Shown here: positions 10,422 to 21,252 of the stretch, piece by piece | Numbering within the stretch: the stretch's first letter is position 1 | Layout: every line of letters starts with the position of its first letter | Assembly: GCA_033085395.1 (NCBI GenBank) | Contig: JANQBS010000129.1 | Location: 1 to 64,000, forward strand | Length of the DNA stretch: 64,000 nt | Reading direction: 5' to 3' | From: Xanthoparmelia taractica | Lineage: Eukaryota > Ascomycota > Lecanoromycetes > Lecanorales > Parmeliaceae | Program-made: the position numbers and the translations under genes | Notes under the pieces: model-generated | What the model was told of the DNA's origin: nothing | What the model saw: the letters and a program-made list of their open reading frames with translations, nothing else | Databases searched by the model: none

Positions 10422-12436
10422 GATTAAGAGCTGTGCGTGGTAGCTAGGGAGGGAATCGTTGTGTTCTGGAGAAAGCTAAAGAAGCTCTGGTTTTCTATTA
10501 TGCCGTGCCATCGGCCGGCTCTGTTACAGAGAGACCAGGTAAATGAATTCTCGCTGGCCAAAGATCGGTCACCGAGAATCGCATGGTGAAGAGATGATGA
10601 TGATGCATCGCCCCCGAGTGGAGTTCCCAACATGGCCAACTCGCTTGAGGTATAAGTCTCCATTGTATGGACTTCGGTCATTACTCGTGGAGCGTTGTGT
10701 TCAAAGAGGATTATGCACGATCCAAAGGTCGACAAATGGGGCGCGTGGGGGTGACGGCCACTTGCGAGCAGCCAGCGCTAACCACCAGCGGTTAGTTTGG
10801 TATCAATGCCAGCAAGTACTTCTAAAGACAGACATCATGTTGGTAAAATGATCGCAGCAACGGTCCATAAGCAACAAGTAGTAATATGAAGAGCATGCGG
10901 ACTTTCAATGCCAGAACACCGTACTTCATTGCTGAGAGGACCGCCTACCAAGATGATTCACCGAACGAAGAAATCTGGGATACTATTGACCCAGCAGCCA
11001 TCCCTATAGGATTTGGATAACATTGTGCCGGGGAATTCCGTTCCCAGCCGGCTACACTGCTCATAATGCCATCATCGAGATACCCAACACTAATATCAAG
11101 ATCTACCACTTATCAAAGCTAGCGATAACGAACATTAAAGCTATCACTCTTTTTCGTCCTCGTTGGAAATTGTTCGACATCCGCCGGTCATCATGCTGAG
11201 AACATGTTCCCGCTGCATTCCATTGGCAAGAATCCAGCTTCTGCATGATCAACGCGAGCTACCGCCTCAAGTGATGAATGACACAGTGAGCTCGGGAGTT
11301 GATAAAGCTGAACGCTCCGTCATTGATGCTGAATATGTCTCTCTTGCAAGTCAGGCTCATGGATGGATGTTGCGGCTGCCGCCTGCCATATGGCACATAA
11401 TGTTGACAGTCCGAAGATCATCGACCAATTCTGAATTTGTCAACTGTTTGCCACCCACCGCGCTTTGCAAAAGGAGTGTTTGAATCCCAGTCATACAGCC
11501 GGGCTTTGCTTTGAGTTTATGTTTACCCAAATTCTCAACTGATCGTGAGGAAGCACTCCTTTCTTGTCGCCGTTGATTGGAAGAGTGAACGGCTTCCCAT
11601 CGCATAAAAGTTTGCTAGCAAACCAAGAATGCCTGGGAGACGAGATGATTGCGTACGCAGAGGCTTTGAACAAGACTGGACTTTTGGCCATTCTATGGGT
11701 GCATACAGGAGCGCCACATGGATTCACTATAGCGGATGGGCCCCCGAGCAGTGAGATTCAAGTTTCGTGACTTAGTGGAAAACATAAGGAACCTTGTAAG
11801 TCCAGATAATTGTTGAGGCATTGCCACAAGGTCTACTTCGAAGAAGGCCGATCATATCAGTAGGTCTATTTGTTTGCTCCGGGAAGGCTATCTTGCCCCC
11901 ACTGTCTCAGCGGTGCAAAAGCGGATAGCAGTCCACAATGCAAGGGGCTTGCTCTTACAGGTAAGATGTAGCGTCAGAGCTTCGCATCACGCATATCAAC
12001 TCTGCCAGCCAGATCCACATGTTGGTCCACACATCAGTCCGTTCAACACATGGGACTTTCAGACTCAGCGCCATGGGTATATATCTTACTATCATATTCA
12101 GCATGGACGCCTGTGTGCACTAAGGCCCAGGCTTTCCGATATGTACCACCTTCCGATCAAGGCGTATTCTCATCCGAAGATTCCGGTCAAGTTTGACATG
12201 CAAACCTTATGGTTGGTAGAAAATAATATTGGCAAGAAGGTTTCCGCGACACGTGAGATACCGGTAAGGCGTACCTAAAACATGTTTGTCCGTTAGCACT
12301 TCGAAATATAAATGAGCTATTTCTAGATCCTTCATGTCTCTCTCAATAGAACCATTTGTCCATTGCTCCCATCCCTTCATTACTCCTTGAAAGAAATAGA
12401 ATCAAATACTCTTTCGATTTTTGTTGGCTATCAAAG
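10422..12436. other. 2 kb region without a supported gene
   Basis: Several frames of 60-134 codons exist on both strands (for example around 11160-11480 and 11870-12280). None shows a start context, signal peptide, splice continuity or recognisable domain. The region may contain relics too decayed to name. Confidence 0.35.
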
Positions 12437-12920
12437 ATGTCTTTTTTCTCCTTAAGGGCAAGTAAGGTACATGACGGAACGGCCTCGTCGTTTGTAGACG
12501 CAATGGTCAAGTTGGGCGATAATCCTGATATAAAATCCGTCAACACGATCCTCAGCTCGTTCTGCGATCTTAACAGCCAGGAACAAGACGCAGTCATGAA
12601 AAGCCCTAGAGTATATCTTTGCCCATTAACGTGCAGACTCTAGAACAAATGCTAAAGAAGTCTAGTACTGGAACGCTCTTTCAAAGTGGCGTACGGAGGA
12701 GTATCGTGAGGATATGTGTCGTGGGAAAATCGAGACATTAAAAAAAGATTTGGAAGACGTTATCAAAGGCCCAGACACCAATAAAGCGGCCAAGGATGAT
12801 GCGGTTCGCTTGCTCGCTGCGGTTCCTAAAGAAGGGAAGCTGTTCGAGTGGTCGAGGGCAATAGCATGCAAACAGGATTCTGGCAAAGCAGGCAAAGCTG
12901 ACAAAGAAGCGTCGAAATGA
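12437..12920 (+). CDS. small hypothetical protein, two exons
   Basis: Exon 1 is 12437-12610 and exon 2 is 12666-12920, with a 55-nt intron (donor GTATAT, branch-like GCTAA, acceptor TCTAG). The product is 142 aa. The junction is phase 0 and reads through QEQDAVMKSPR into YWNALSKWRTEEYRED, a smooth, hydrophilic helical protein that ends in a Lys-rich tail (GKAGKADKEASK). I do not recognise the family. There is no signal peptide, membrane segment or cysteine pattern. The clean splice and the charged helical composition suggest a real gene rather than noise, but it sits in a region full of decayed genes and could itself be a fragment. Confidence 0.42.
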
Positions 12921-12984
12921 AGTCAATGAGCTGGTAAGTGGGGGTCGGTGGTATTGGAAAATGTTGGACCAGAGAATGACAATT

Positions 12985-13830
12985 TTATGGAGGACTCGTT
13001 TAAAGGCAATAATTCTACGTTCGCAGTCAACATCCCGTCGAGGTGGTTCAGCTTGCCGCGAGAACCCTTCCCTGTTGACTTCTTCGCTTCATTCCCGTAC
13101 AAAGGTGACTTCATCAATTTTCTCCTCTCATTCCCCCATCCCTCCTGAAAGCCGTTGGTTTTGGAACATCTCCCATGGTCAACCCGCACTTCCCATTCGA
13201 GTTCGTCTCTATGCCCACAAGCTTCTACATACGCTACCATGGAGCGTCGTCCTGCGCATATACTTCACCCGGCTCAAAACCGAGCGGGTAGACATCAGAT
13301 TCAATGTGACCTAAATGGTGTCCGAAATCAAGAACTTAAAGCATGATGCTGCGATTCTCGCCTCCTTCTCCCAGTCGAACAGATGGGAGAGAGAGACGGT
13401 GAATACCACATCATATTCACCTTCCGATTTTTCTAGATTTTCAGAGTTCCACAGAATACCCGCCTCAGCCAATATACTATTCGGTCTCCCTCGCTCCAAG
13501 AAAAGATCCTAACAATAATCATCAATCCTTGGTTCCGATCAAGGCCACAGGTGTTGTCGGAAGACAAGTCACTACAAGACTATTGGCCGGGTATCTTGCC
13601 CCAAGCAGCAACCTAGATCCAAGAAGTTCTCGCCATCCCTGATGCTCTTTACGATTGACGGGTAGACAGGACTGAGCTGGATGCCAGGATGGGGGGATAC
13701 GAGTGAGCTGATGCAGGGGTTTGGGTGCTGCAGATCTAGCTTTTCCGCCCTGGGAGATGATGGAAAATTGGTCAATCGCGCCTGCAGAGCGGTTGAAAGG
13801 GTAGGGTTCAAACGTACCACTGTGTCAGGT
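12985..13830 (-). pseudogene. decayed class I SAM-dependent methyltransferase
   Basis: Minus-strand fragments in different frames follow the order of a fungal class I methyltransferase family. At about 13710-13587 there is NPCISSL followed by YPSIVKSIRDGENF and motif I LDLGCCLGQDTR (the SAM-binding loop). At about 13418-13330 there is EYDVVFTVSLSHLFDWEKEA (family: the (Y/F)DVV..ASFLHLFDW block). At about 13230-13170 come segments resembling the C-terminal M(W)..VG.ETG..WEV region (VYAQDDAPW then a stop, RDELEWEVRV). At least three frame changes and several stops interrupt it, so no intact enzyme is encoded. Members of this family occur in or near secondary-metabolite loci. The boundaries are approximate. 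Confidence 0.6.
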
Positions 13831-13962
13831 GATCTGAATGTACGCCGCTATACTTTTCCAGCCGGGGACTGGGCGTACATTGGCCCTGTATCAGAGCACG
13901 TCTGTGTTCGCAGTGCCAGGTTTAGGTTGGATCTCGTCATACCCGGAACGGGTTATTTTTAG

Positions 13963-14728
13963 GATATTGATGGATGCTAGGCTCCTATCATAGAGCATAT
14001 GAAGACAGAGAAGAGGACTCTAGGGGCGGGAATCGTCACTTAAGGGATCAAACTCAATAGCCGATTGAGAAGCTTCCAATTGGTTTCATGTGAACCGCCA
14101 TCAGACATTATGAATGAAGCGCTAGAAAGACCGCCTCGGGTAATCAGGCTTGAAAATAGCTTAAGACGTCGTCTCTATTATTCGTCCAGCATAGCCGCGC
14201 CACACACGCAATACAAGGTAGTATTACCATTGTTTCGCTTAAATTAGTAACTGCAATCTCAGTCAACCAACTCGTTGTCCGAATACACAATCGTCTGATC
14301 ATGCAAGTGTGCTACGGCCAGCCCAAGGAGCTGATGATCCCCTAACAATGCTGCAAGCCGTGGAAAGTGAACCGCATTCGACGGAAATCCATAACGCCCA
14401 AGTTCCCTCATTCTACACAGCTTGTTTGAAAGACACACGACTCGAACATCTTCACTCTATTCCGGCAACACCAAGATTCTCCGCGTTATTCCCGTTGTTT
14501 GGGTGTCTTTCCGCGACCTCGCTTCACGATCTGAAGCAAGGGACGTCGCAAATAGCGCCTATTCCATGCACTCACTCGCGGCAACAAGGCCGTATCGGTT
14601 CTCACTGGGCTAGGAGATTTTGCAAGGCGTTTCCCGACCCGCGTGCCACTTCCGACCTGGACACCTTCTCTCGAAGATAATATGTTCCCAATTCACCTTT
14701 ATGACGATTTCGCTAGCGAGGTGTCAAC
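13963..14728. other. intergenic, no gene seen
   Basis: Short frames only (up to about 120 codons around 14309-14680, with no recognisable content). This is the upstream region of the secreted orphan gene. Confidence 0.4.
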
Positions 14729-15971
14729 ATGTCTGCAGGCCGTACAGTGCCAATTCACTGCTTGCTACTGTTCGGTATCTTAGCATTGCTGCAGAACGTG
14801 TTGAGTTATGTCGCCCAATTGCCAAATACAATCGCAGAGCCTATCCAGATTTCAAGCCTTGGTACGCCTAACGACTCATTGACAACCACCCCCAATGGGT
14901 AAAGTCTAGCCTCATACTCCGCTATATGGTATTGTAATGCTAAAAGAGCTTGCTAGCGCAGCTACGAATCTGTCTCAGGAGGAGCCTCCCGCCGAATTTC
15001 AGGTCGACTTTCGTCCGAAGGCTTACGCTAGTGTCTTTGGCCGGTTCGAATTTTTGAATACCGTGATTTTAATGATGGCAGATATCGCATTTAGAGAATG
15101 GGACAGTATCATCCTAAGCTACAAGTCTGCAACGATCTATCATGTCGCCATTGGCTTCGTAAGTAATCGTTTTGGTCCGGGACTCAAGGCCAAGCATATC
15201 ATGTGGGCTCTTGACAAAATCTTTGATATTATCGTGAATGATGATCGCTACCTGTCTGGCAACCTCGTTGTAAATGTTGGTTCCACTGCCCTGGGAGTTG
15301 GGAACGTGTGCTCTACGGTTGCTAAACCGGCGCCTGTCAACCCCTCCGGCAACGTTGTACAAGGCTCTACCGACGCAGCAGTCTTAGGCTCGACCCAAGC
15401 CTCTAAATCGGCTCTCTCTAATGATAAGAAACTGAGTATAGATTCGGTCCACTTGCAAGGAAATGCGAGCGCAACTCCGACTCTTCTATTGAGCCACATA
15501 TCAAACGACTCCATGCCTCTAAATGCATCAGGTAACGTGTATCTTCGGTTCGGGTACCGCGAAGGAGGCGCTCATGTCGATGACGCGCAAGTCTACAATA
15601 CTTCCCTGAAACTTCTTCTCAAAGCCGCCCAGCATCCGGATCTCAAAAGAACTATCTGGCCCGGGTTGTCGACTTACAATGATAAGGACGACTTTTCATT
15701 CACCCTTCGCCCCGCAAGCTATGCCGCCCGTGACGACGTATCTTGGTGGGATTCCATATTCGCCCTTTCGACGATAGCTGTTCAAATGTCCAAGGCCGGA
15801 GGATTGCCGGGTAGGTTTGCGGAGATGGATGGATATATCAAAGTCGGTACGACCCTTACTGCGAGGTTTTGCATTGACAAGGGCGATAAGACCGGGTTGG
15901 ATCTTCAGGATGTGTGTGACACCCACGATCAAAAGAGCTCTAATTATGGGGACGGAGTGGCCACCGCGTAA
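14729..15971 (+). CDS. secreted orphan protein, 394 aa
   Basis: Two exons, 14729-14898 and 14957-15971 (intron 58 nt, donor GTAAAG, acceptor GCTAG). The lengths sum to a whole number of codons. Exon 1 supplies a signal peptide (MSAGRTVPIHCLLLFGILALL, cleavage near Ala/Gln 30). The mature part has an N-terminal block FRPKAYASVFGRFEF..VILMMADIAFREWDS, a YHVAIGFV and HIMWALDKIFD helix region, and a Ser/Ala/Val-rich middle with several Asn sequons. A second conserved-looking half contains LRFGYREGGAHVDDAQVYNTSLKLLLKAAQ, STYNDKDDFSFTLRP and ALSTIAVQMSK. It ends with RFCIDKGDKTGLDLQDVC. The regular spacing of aromatic and charged blocks suggests a folded extracellular protein of a lineage-restricted family. 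I recognise no enzyme motif. The first exon is inferred from frame, signal peptide and splice sites. Confidence 0.66.
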
Positions 15972-16522
15972 TAGATGAGTGCATGTGTATGGTATATTTT
16001 ACGCGTAAAGATTTCTTAGCAAGGGCGAATCTGTACCCTAGCATGGAGGCTTTCTTCCCACTGTGTTTCTAGGTTTCTAGAGGACTACGAAATGTTCGAG
16101 GCGCTCGTTACATTCATTGGGGTGTAACATACAGCTCCCATCAAACTTGGTGTGAGCATCGTAGCTACTAATCAATTCTCCACCTTGCCGTCTTGCGGAG
16201 CGGAGTCCAGGATAGATAACTATGTGCATAAAGCCAACCAGTTCATTTGCTAACTGCCGTCAAATGTAATGTTTGGATCACCTCTAATTGCTGACCCAGT
16301 GTGTAAAGTACTCGGACGAAACAAAACCTAATTGTATCGCTAACCAGGGTGCCGGATATTCTTCAAATACACGATGTCACCTGATATAATCCACGATTAT
16401 AATGATGTTGATCGTTTCTAGACATTCCATGACGACAAAACCTTTGTGGACAGATCGCTCACCGCTTCGAGCTCCCAAATTTCGAACTAATGACAGCGCT
16501 CTTTGGCCTTCAGAGTACAGCC
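15972..16522. other. intergenic, no gene seen
   Basis: AT-richer spacer between the secreted orphan and the amidase remnant, with no supported coding content. Confidence 0.45.
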
Positions 16523-17640
16523 TCAAGCACCCCAGCCCCTCCTTAACAGTAGCTCGTCTCCCGTGACTGCCTGCCCAGCTTTGCTTACCTTGACAATGCC
16601 AGCCGTCACCAAATCATCAACGAGTTGGAAGATCAGATTGTCACAATCTTTGTGAGCTGGGCAACATCCAACTAATTTGATAATCAAGGATTGAACACGA
16701 CATGGTAGACTCCGCAAGTGGACAAATCTGTTTTTGAGCCATAAGAAAGCTTCTTACCAAGTATGTCTACCGAGACACGTAAAACTTCGGTATCATTCGT
16801 CATGGTGGAGTTGTAGGCCGCAGAACTGAATAGAATCGGACGTCTTGCGCGGTATAATAGAGTCTGAGATTTCGGCGAAGATTAATATATCGCTACCGTC
16901 ATAGCCAAATGGAGGTCGTGGTGACTTGGGGAGTGCCGACAGTCAGCTCGTACTTTCTTAAGAATAGACAGAAGTCAAGTAGAGAATAAAACTGTGCGAC
17001 TTACGGAAATATACACGTTCCGATATTGGATGCTGACGCCTTCAGTAAACAAGACAATGCAATCACAAGAGTCTGTTTCTTTGATTACGATATGGTTTTC
17101 CCACCAGTCCATGAAGATAGTCTTGTTATTGATCGCAACGTCAAGTTCGGATGCCGGTAGCGAGTCTGCAAATGCCCAACGTACCTGCAAGAGTGCTAAT
17201 TTCACGACAGTTCAAGTATATCAAGGAACTCGTCCTACCAGAGATACAGAGTCAACAAAAGGCTTTCTCCTATCATGCACCACCGCGTAATCGGCGAAGA
17301 ACGGGTGTCAGACATTCTTGATCTGTTCTTTCAATATCAGCAGGTGATATATTATAATTAAAAATAAGTCGAGAAAAGGTAAGTCGGCGTCCAGTTTCGT
17401 TTAATCCCGAAGGGCCATATAATTCAATACTAATACATTTATGGACAAATAATCTTCCCGCTGCGATAACAGATGAAGGAGCAGCTCGTTGGACTCCGCA
17501 AGGACTGGATCCGAGGCAACTTCTCCCAGAACGGGAAAACAAACTGTCTCGAGCTTCTTTATATAGCCAGTGGGGATGGTAACATTGGTTTCATACAGGA
17601 TATTCTTAGCAGAACGGCCCAATAAAGGTTCTTGTATCTT
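16523..17640 (-). pseudogene. C-terminal half of a fungal amidase-signature protein, decayed
   Basis: On the minus strand several blocks match the C-terminal part of fungal amidases. About 17300-17230 reads PFFADYAVVHDRRKPFVDSVSL (family: PFYADY...HDGR.PFI.P.P). After a plausible intron, 17178 downward reads VRWAFADSLPASELDVAINNKTIFMDW and then QYRNVYIS. At about 16880 there is PFGYDGSDILIFAEISD (family: GF..GRIAVFAEVPDMV). In a shifted frame AAYNSTMTNDTEVLRVSVDIL follows, and after another plausible intron CDNLIFQLVDDLVTAGIVKVSKAG ends the protein at 16523. The amidase catalytic Ser-Ser-Lys region would lie upstream and I cannot find it. A frameshift at about 16800-16830 and the missing N-terminus make this a pseudogene. 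Segments at 17401-17622 may be further remnants. Confidence 0.6.
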
Positions 17641-18499
17641 ATGTCCTGAACCTGTCGCACAGCTCGAGGTTTGAAAGGAAGATACAGACTCAACTCGTAA
17701 CGACTTGAATAGAAGCTATATCTCATTGTTTCTCTCATCTTTTCTTTTGATGGTCTGTCCCCAAGCATCTAGAGGCTATGGAGTGTATGACTAACATTGA
17801 TATACTGCATATTTATACTCAATTAGTGAGCGCTACCGCCACTCCTTCTCTGGTCCAACACCGCCGACTGGACTGAACTTGATCCAGCGCTTATTCCCTA
17901 TAAGGGAGTCCAGATCCGATCGTGCAGAACCGGTCCTCAATGAGGACTTGGAAGTGAATGTGTGCTCTCGGAGGACTCGCTGCGGAGACATGGGATGGGC
18001 GTTTCCAGAAGCGCTAGAAAAAGGATATCGTACGTAGACAATGCACCTACCTCACCAGAAATCCGCGAAGCATCTGTCTAGGCATATGGAACGCCTCTAT
18101 AAGTTGTTCCCAAGTGCAAGACGCTCCATATATGTCTTTGCTCACCCCTCACTCTTATCTGACTCTTCAAGAATATCGCCGCTGTCTGAAGATCAAGTAG
18201 CCCCTGGGTTGACCTCGGTTTCTACGTCTCTGAAAATTCGCCAGGGCAGCCTTCAACTTGGCTTTTCTGGCTTCAGCTTGACCATATAAATTGACCCTGA
18301 AGGGTATATACCAGCCTTGGTGTGCTGCTGATTTTCTTGACCTCAGCACTTACTGTTGTTTCCCATCCTTCTTCAGGTGTCGATCCATTTTAGGATCGAA
18401 CTCGACCTCTTTCCCAATGGTTGGAGGAAGAATCAAGCCATCGAGTCGATTAAGTTAAAAACCTCATGCAGGGATTGATGCTGTATTTGTGAGACGGTG

Positions 18500-19460
18500 G
18501 TAGGACCGATCACTTGTTGGCTGTACTCGTGATATGGAACTTTTGGTCCACAAGCAGCTGGGGCTGCAGATACAAACAGCTGAAATGCAAGATGTTGGCT
18601 GGTTACCCAGAAGGTGTAGAAAGGGGACGGACACCCAGCTCAGCTTCTTCGACTGGAGTGAAGAAGACCCCAAAGCATTTAAAGACTTCGACGCATTCAT
18701 GACAGCCAATTGACGTATGCACCATATATGTTGACTGGCTGAAAGTCCAAGAGCGTATCATCGACGGGTACATTCTAGGAAAACGAGAAAACCGGCGAAA
18801 GCCACAGTGATGATGTCCTCATAGGTGACATGGTGGAGACCAAGGCCAAGATCTCTAAATGTTCAGGAAGAAATTTCCTCAAGCCCCTGGCCGCATGATC
18901 TTAGAAGATCCGCCATTCGCAGTCGCTGAGGCAAAGCTCCACCGGTGCTAATATGGAAGCTATACCATATAACTTCTTCTGCTTCACACCTCAGCCGATC
19001 AAAGATACCTCATTCCCAATCCTACAACACGCACTACCGCTCCCTAAAGCACTTGACGAAAAGTAGATGGCTAATCATCCTTCAGGTGTCCGCACATACT
19101 CTATAACCCAGATTCTGCACGACTGACCCCACCATCTCGCCTCCACTATCCTACGTTACACCGTCACGGCCATGAAATCTGGCTACTTCAAAAATCGTGA
19201 TTAGCGATTACATCCCCCCTCTATCCCAAGTTTAAAGACTTCTGCATGATGACTGGTCTTGCCGGGTGCGAAAGGTCAGAGAAGCAGTAGCAGGAGCTGG
19301 CCGCTTCGGCAGGTATGAAGGTCGTCAGATTCTGATATCCAGTGGGCAGCGTTGACGGTGTTGTTGAGATTGTGCTTGATGAAGAGAGTACGGGGGCGAG
19401 TAATAGAGTTGGTGCGGCCACCACGCCGGAGGAGACTAATGGATATCATGCCGCGTGACT
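18500..19460 (+). pseudogene. decayed O-methyltransferase (family 2 type)
   Basis: Plus-strand fragments follow a fungal secondary-metabolite O-methyltransferase. They are QLSFFDWSEEDPKAFKDF (about 18640-18700), WLKVQERIIDGY (about 18730-18770), and FRKKFPQAPGRMILEDPP then FAVAEAK (about 18860-18940). These continue with PYNFFCFTPQPIKD (about 18965-19005), TAMKSGYF (about 19170-19195), and the C-terminal MMTGLAGCERSEKQ, SAGMKVVRF and YPVGSVDGVVEIVLDEE (about 19245-19395). The order, spacing and motifs (F..FP.APGR.ILED, DFFTPQP, GLKVV..W) are those of the family. At least three conserved Trp positions (HD-W-P, KQ-W, RF-W) are now stop codons produced by G-to-A changes, and there are frame shifts. 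The gene is dead. The N-terminal part before about 18500 is not recognisable. Confidence 0.66.
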
Positions 19461-20369
19461 AGGTGAGCTCATGAGGCGAGCGTTCTCGCATATGACCTTG
19501 AGAGAGAGGTTATGAATGCACGAGGAGATTAGATTTGCTGGTATAGTGATTCAACATCACGCGGTGTTTGACCTGCCACTACTGCTGTAGTAACGAAGTG
19601 TGACGAGTAGGTCGCTTGGAGTGTATGTCGTATGTAAACCATTCTCATCAACTGCTAGGTGTTATAAGGCCTATGCATTGGCTATATCGGCTGAGGTAAT
19701 GTCTCCAATCTCACGTTCAACAAGCAAGGGTCCATGGCTTGCCTTGAAACTCTACCTTGAGCTATTTGTGTAGTGAGCTCAAGCGTATAGGTGCAATCTG
19801 CACAACAGCAAGTCCACCCAGAGCTGGCAAGTAGGGCCCACATTACCAATCTCCGCAATTATCATCCATCCATGGATTTCTCTCGCTGAGAAACCGATAA
19901 AATACTCTTCCATCTATCCGTTTTCGCCAGGTCTGTCCACATGGCACAACTATATGAACGCACAATCAACGCAGTCCTCCTCGCTAAGGAAATAGATAAC
20001 AGTATGGCCTTCCATCCAGAGTACTTGGCATGCCAGGCCGTACGCACATGTCTTGCCCCAGCCGAATGAATGATCAGAAACGCTTGGAGCCTTGAGTGAA
20101 ATGCACCTCTTGAATCCTCCTGGCCACGTGTATAGCTCAATAGTAGGTAGGTATGTGTATGAGAGTAGTAGCGAAGGTCAAAATAGCGACTAGTTTATGA
20201 AATGTTGGAGCAAGGAAAAAGAAAACAAAGAAAGGGCAGGATATCGCTAAGTCGGGGGCGGAATTTTGCTGACTTCATTGATCTTCAATACAGTAATAAA
20301 GTAAGGTAAGGTCTGGACACTTTTGGTTTGAGTCGTCCGGACGGAAGTTCACTGTTACCTAACGTCTCA
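19461..20369. other. intergenic, no gene seen
   Basis: No coding region supported. It lies between the methyltransferase remnant and the CT-rich leader. Confidence 0.4.
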
Positions 20370-21252
20370 GAATTCACTCCTTGTCTGGCGCTAGACTCCC
20401 GCCCCATCCCCTCTCCCCAGGTTTCTTACAGCCATCGAATATTCATCCTCCAACTCTTCTCCCGCCACAGCGACCAGCATCCCATTCACTCTCATCTTCC
20501 AACCACAACCAAGAGAGGGTTCTTGGGACCTCTTATGTCACTGCTGCTATCATATCACATCCGATCTCCAAGGACTACTATTCCTCATTGCTTCTCTCAC
20601 GATATCTCGACAATCTCTTCTTCACGGCCTCATCTTCCTTCCTGCCTTCTCCAATTATCACAAGAGTCACAACTCCCATCTTTCAACTCATCCTCCACCA
20701 CAGCGAACGACTGGTCCCTCTGCTCTCATTTCTCGATCATTATCACTTCGGGAATCCTGATTACAGTCTATTGCTGCTGCTACTACACGCCATCAGATCC
20801 TTAAGTCCTTTGTCTCACTACATCTCTCACATCTCTCGGAATTTGGTCTGTTGCATCAGCAAAGTAGGAACGAATTAACTCACATTGCTCACCTACTGTT
20901 GCTCATAGAAAGTCAATATTATGATTTCCTTGCTTTAGACAACATTCTCCTCACGTCTCACCCTCTTCAGTTCATCCCGCCCTTTTGTTCTCCAAGTTGA
21001 CTGCCAACAATCTCTCGTCTAAGCTCTCGCTGTTACTTTTGCTGCAGATATTAAGATTCTCATGTTTCACTTGGTTCTTGTTTATTTCGTTCTCCTTGCT
21101 CACCTCTGTGAACGCCAGAAGTCTCTTCTCTAATCTCCCTTACCTGAATTCTGCTACACACAACCCTCTCGGTCCACGATTCAGTTTACACTCTACAAAA
21201 TCTCTTATCGAGCTACATTGCTCCGGCGAGTCCTCAAATTCTCTTGCTCGTC
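20370..21252 (+). promoter_or_regulatory. ~0.9 kb CT-rich leader of the 589-aa gene
   Basis: Nearly the whole stretch is strongly enriched for C and T on the plus strand (many TCTC, CTTC, CATC runs). Long open frames of Ser, Leu, Pro and His appear in several phases only because of that composition. Such pyrimidine tracts precede transcription starts and form long 5' leaders in filamentous fungi. The start codon at 21253 follows directly. An intron within the leader is possible but not determined. Confidence 0.4.

Noticed and set aside
20328..20878. Overlapping plus-strand frames of 158 and 165 codons
   Set aside because: Both arise from the CT-rich composition of the leader (Ser, Leu, Pro, His runs) and lack any coding signal.
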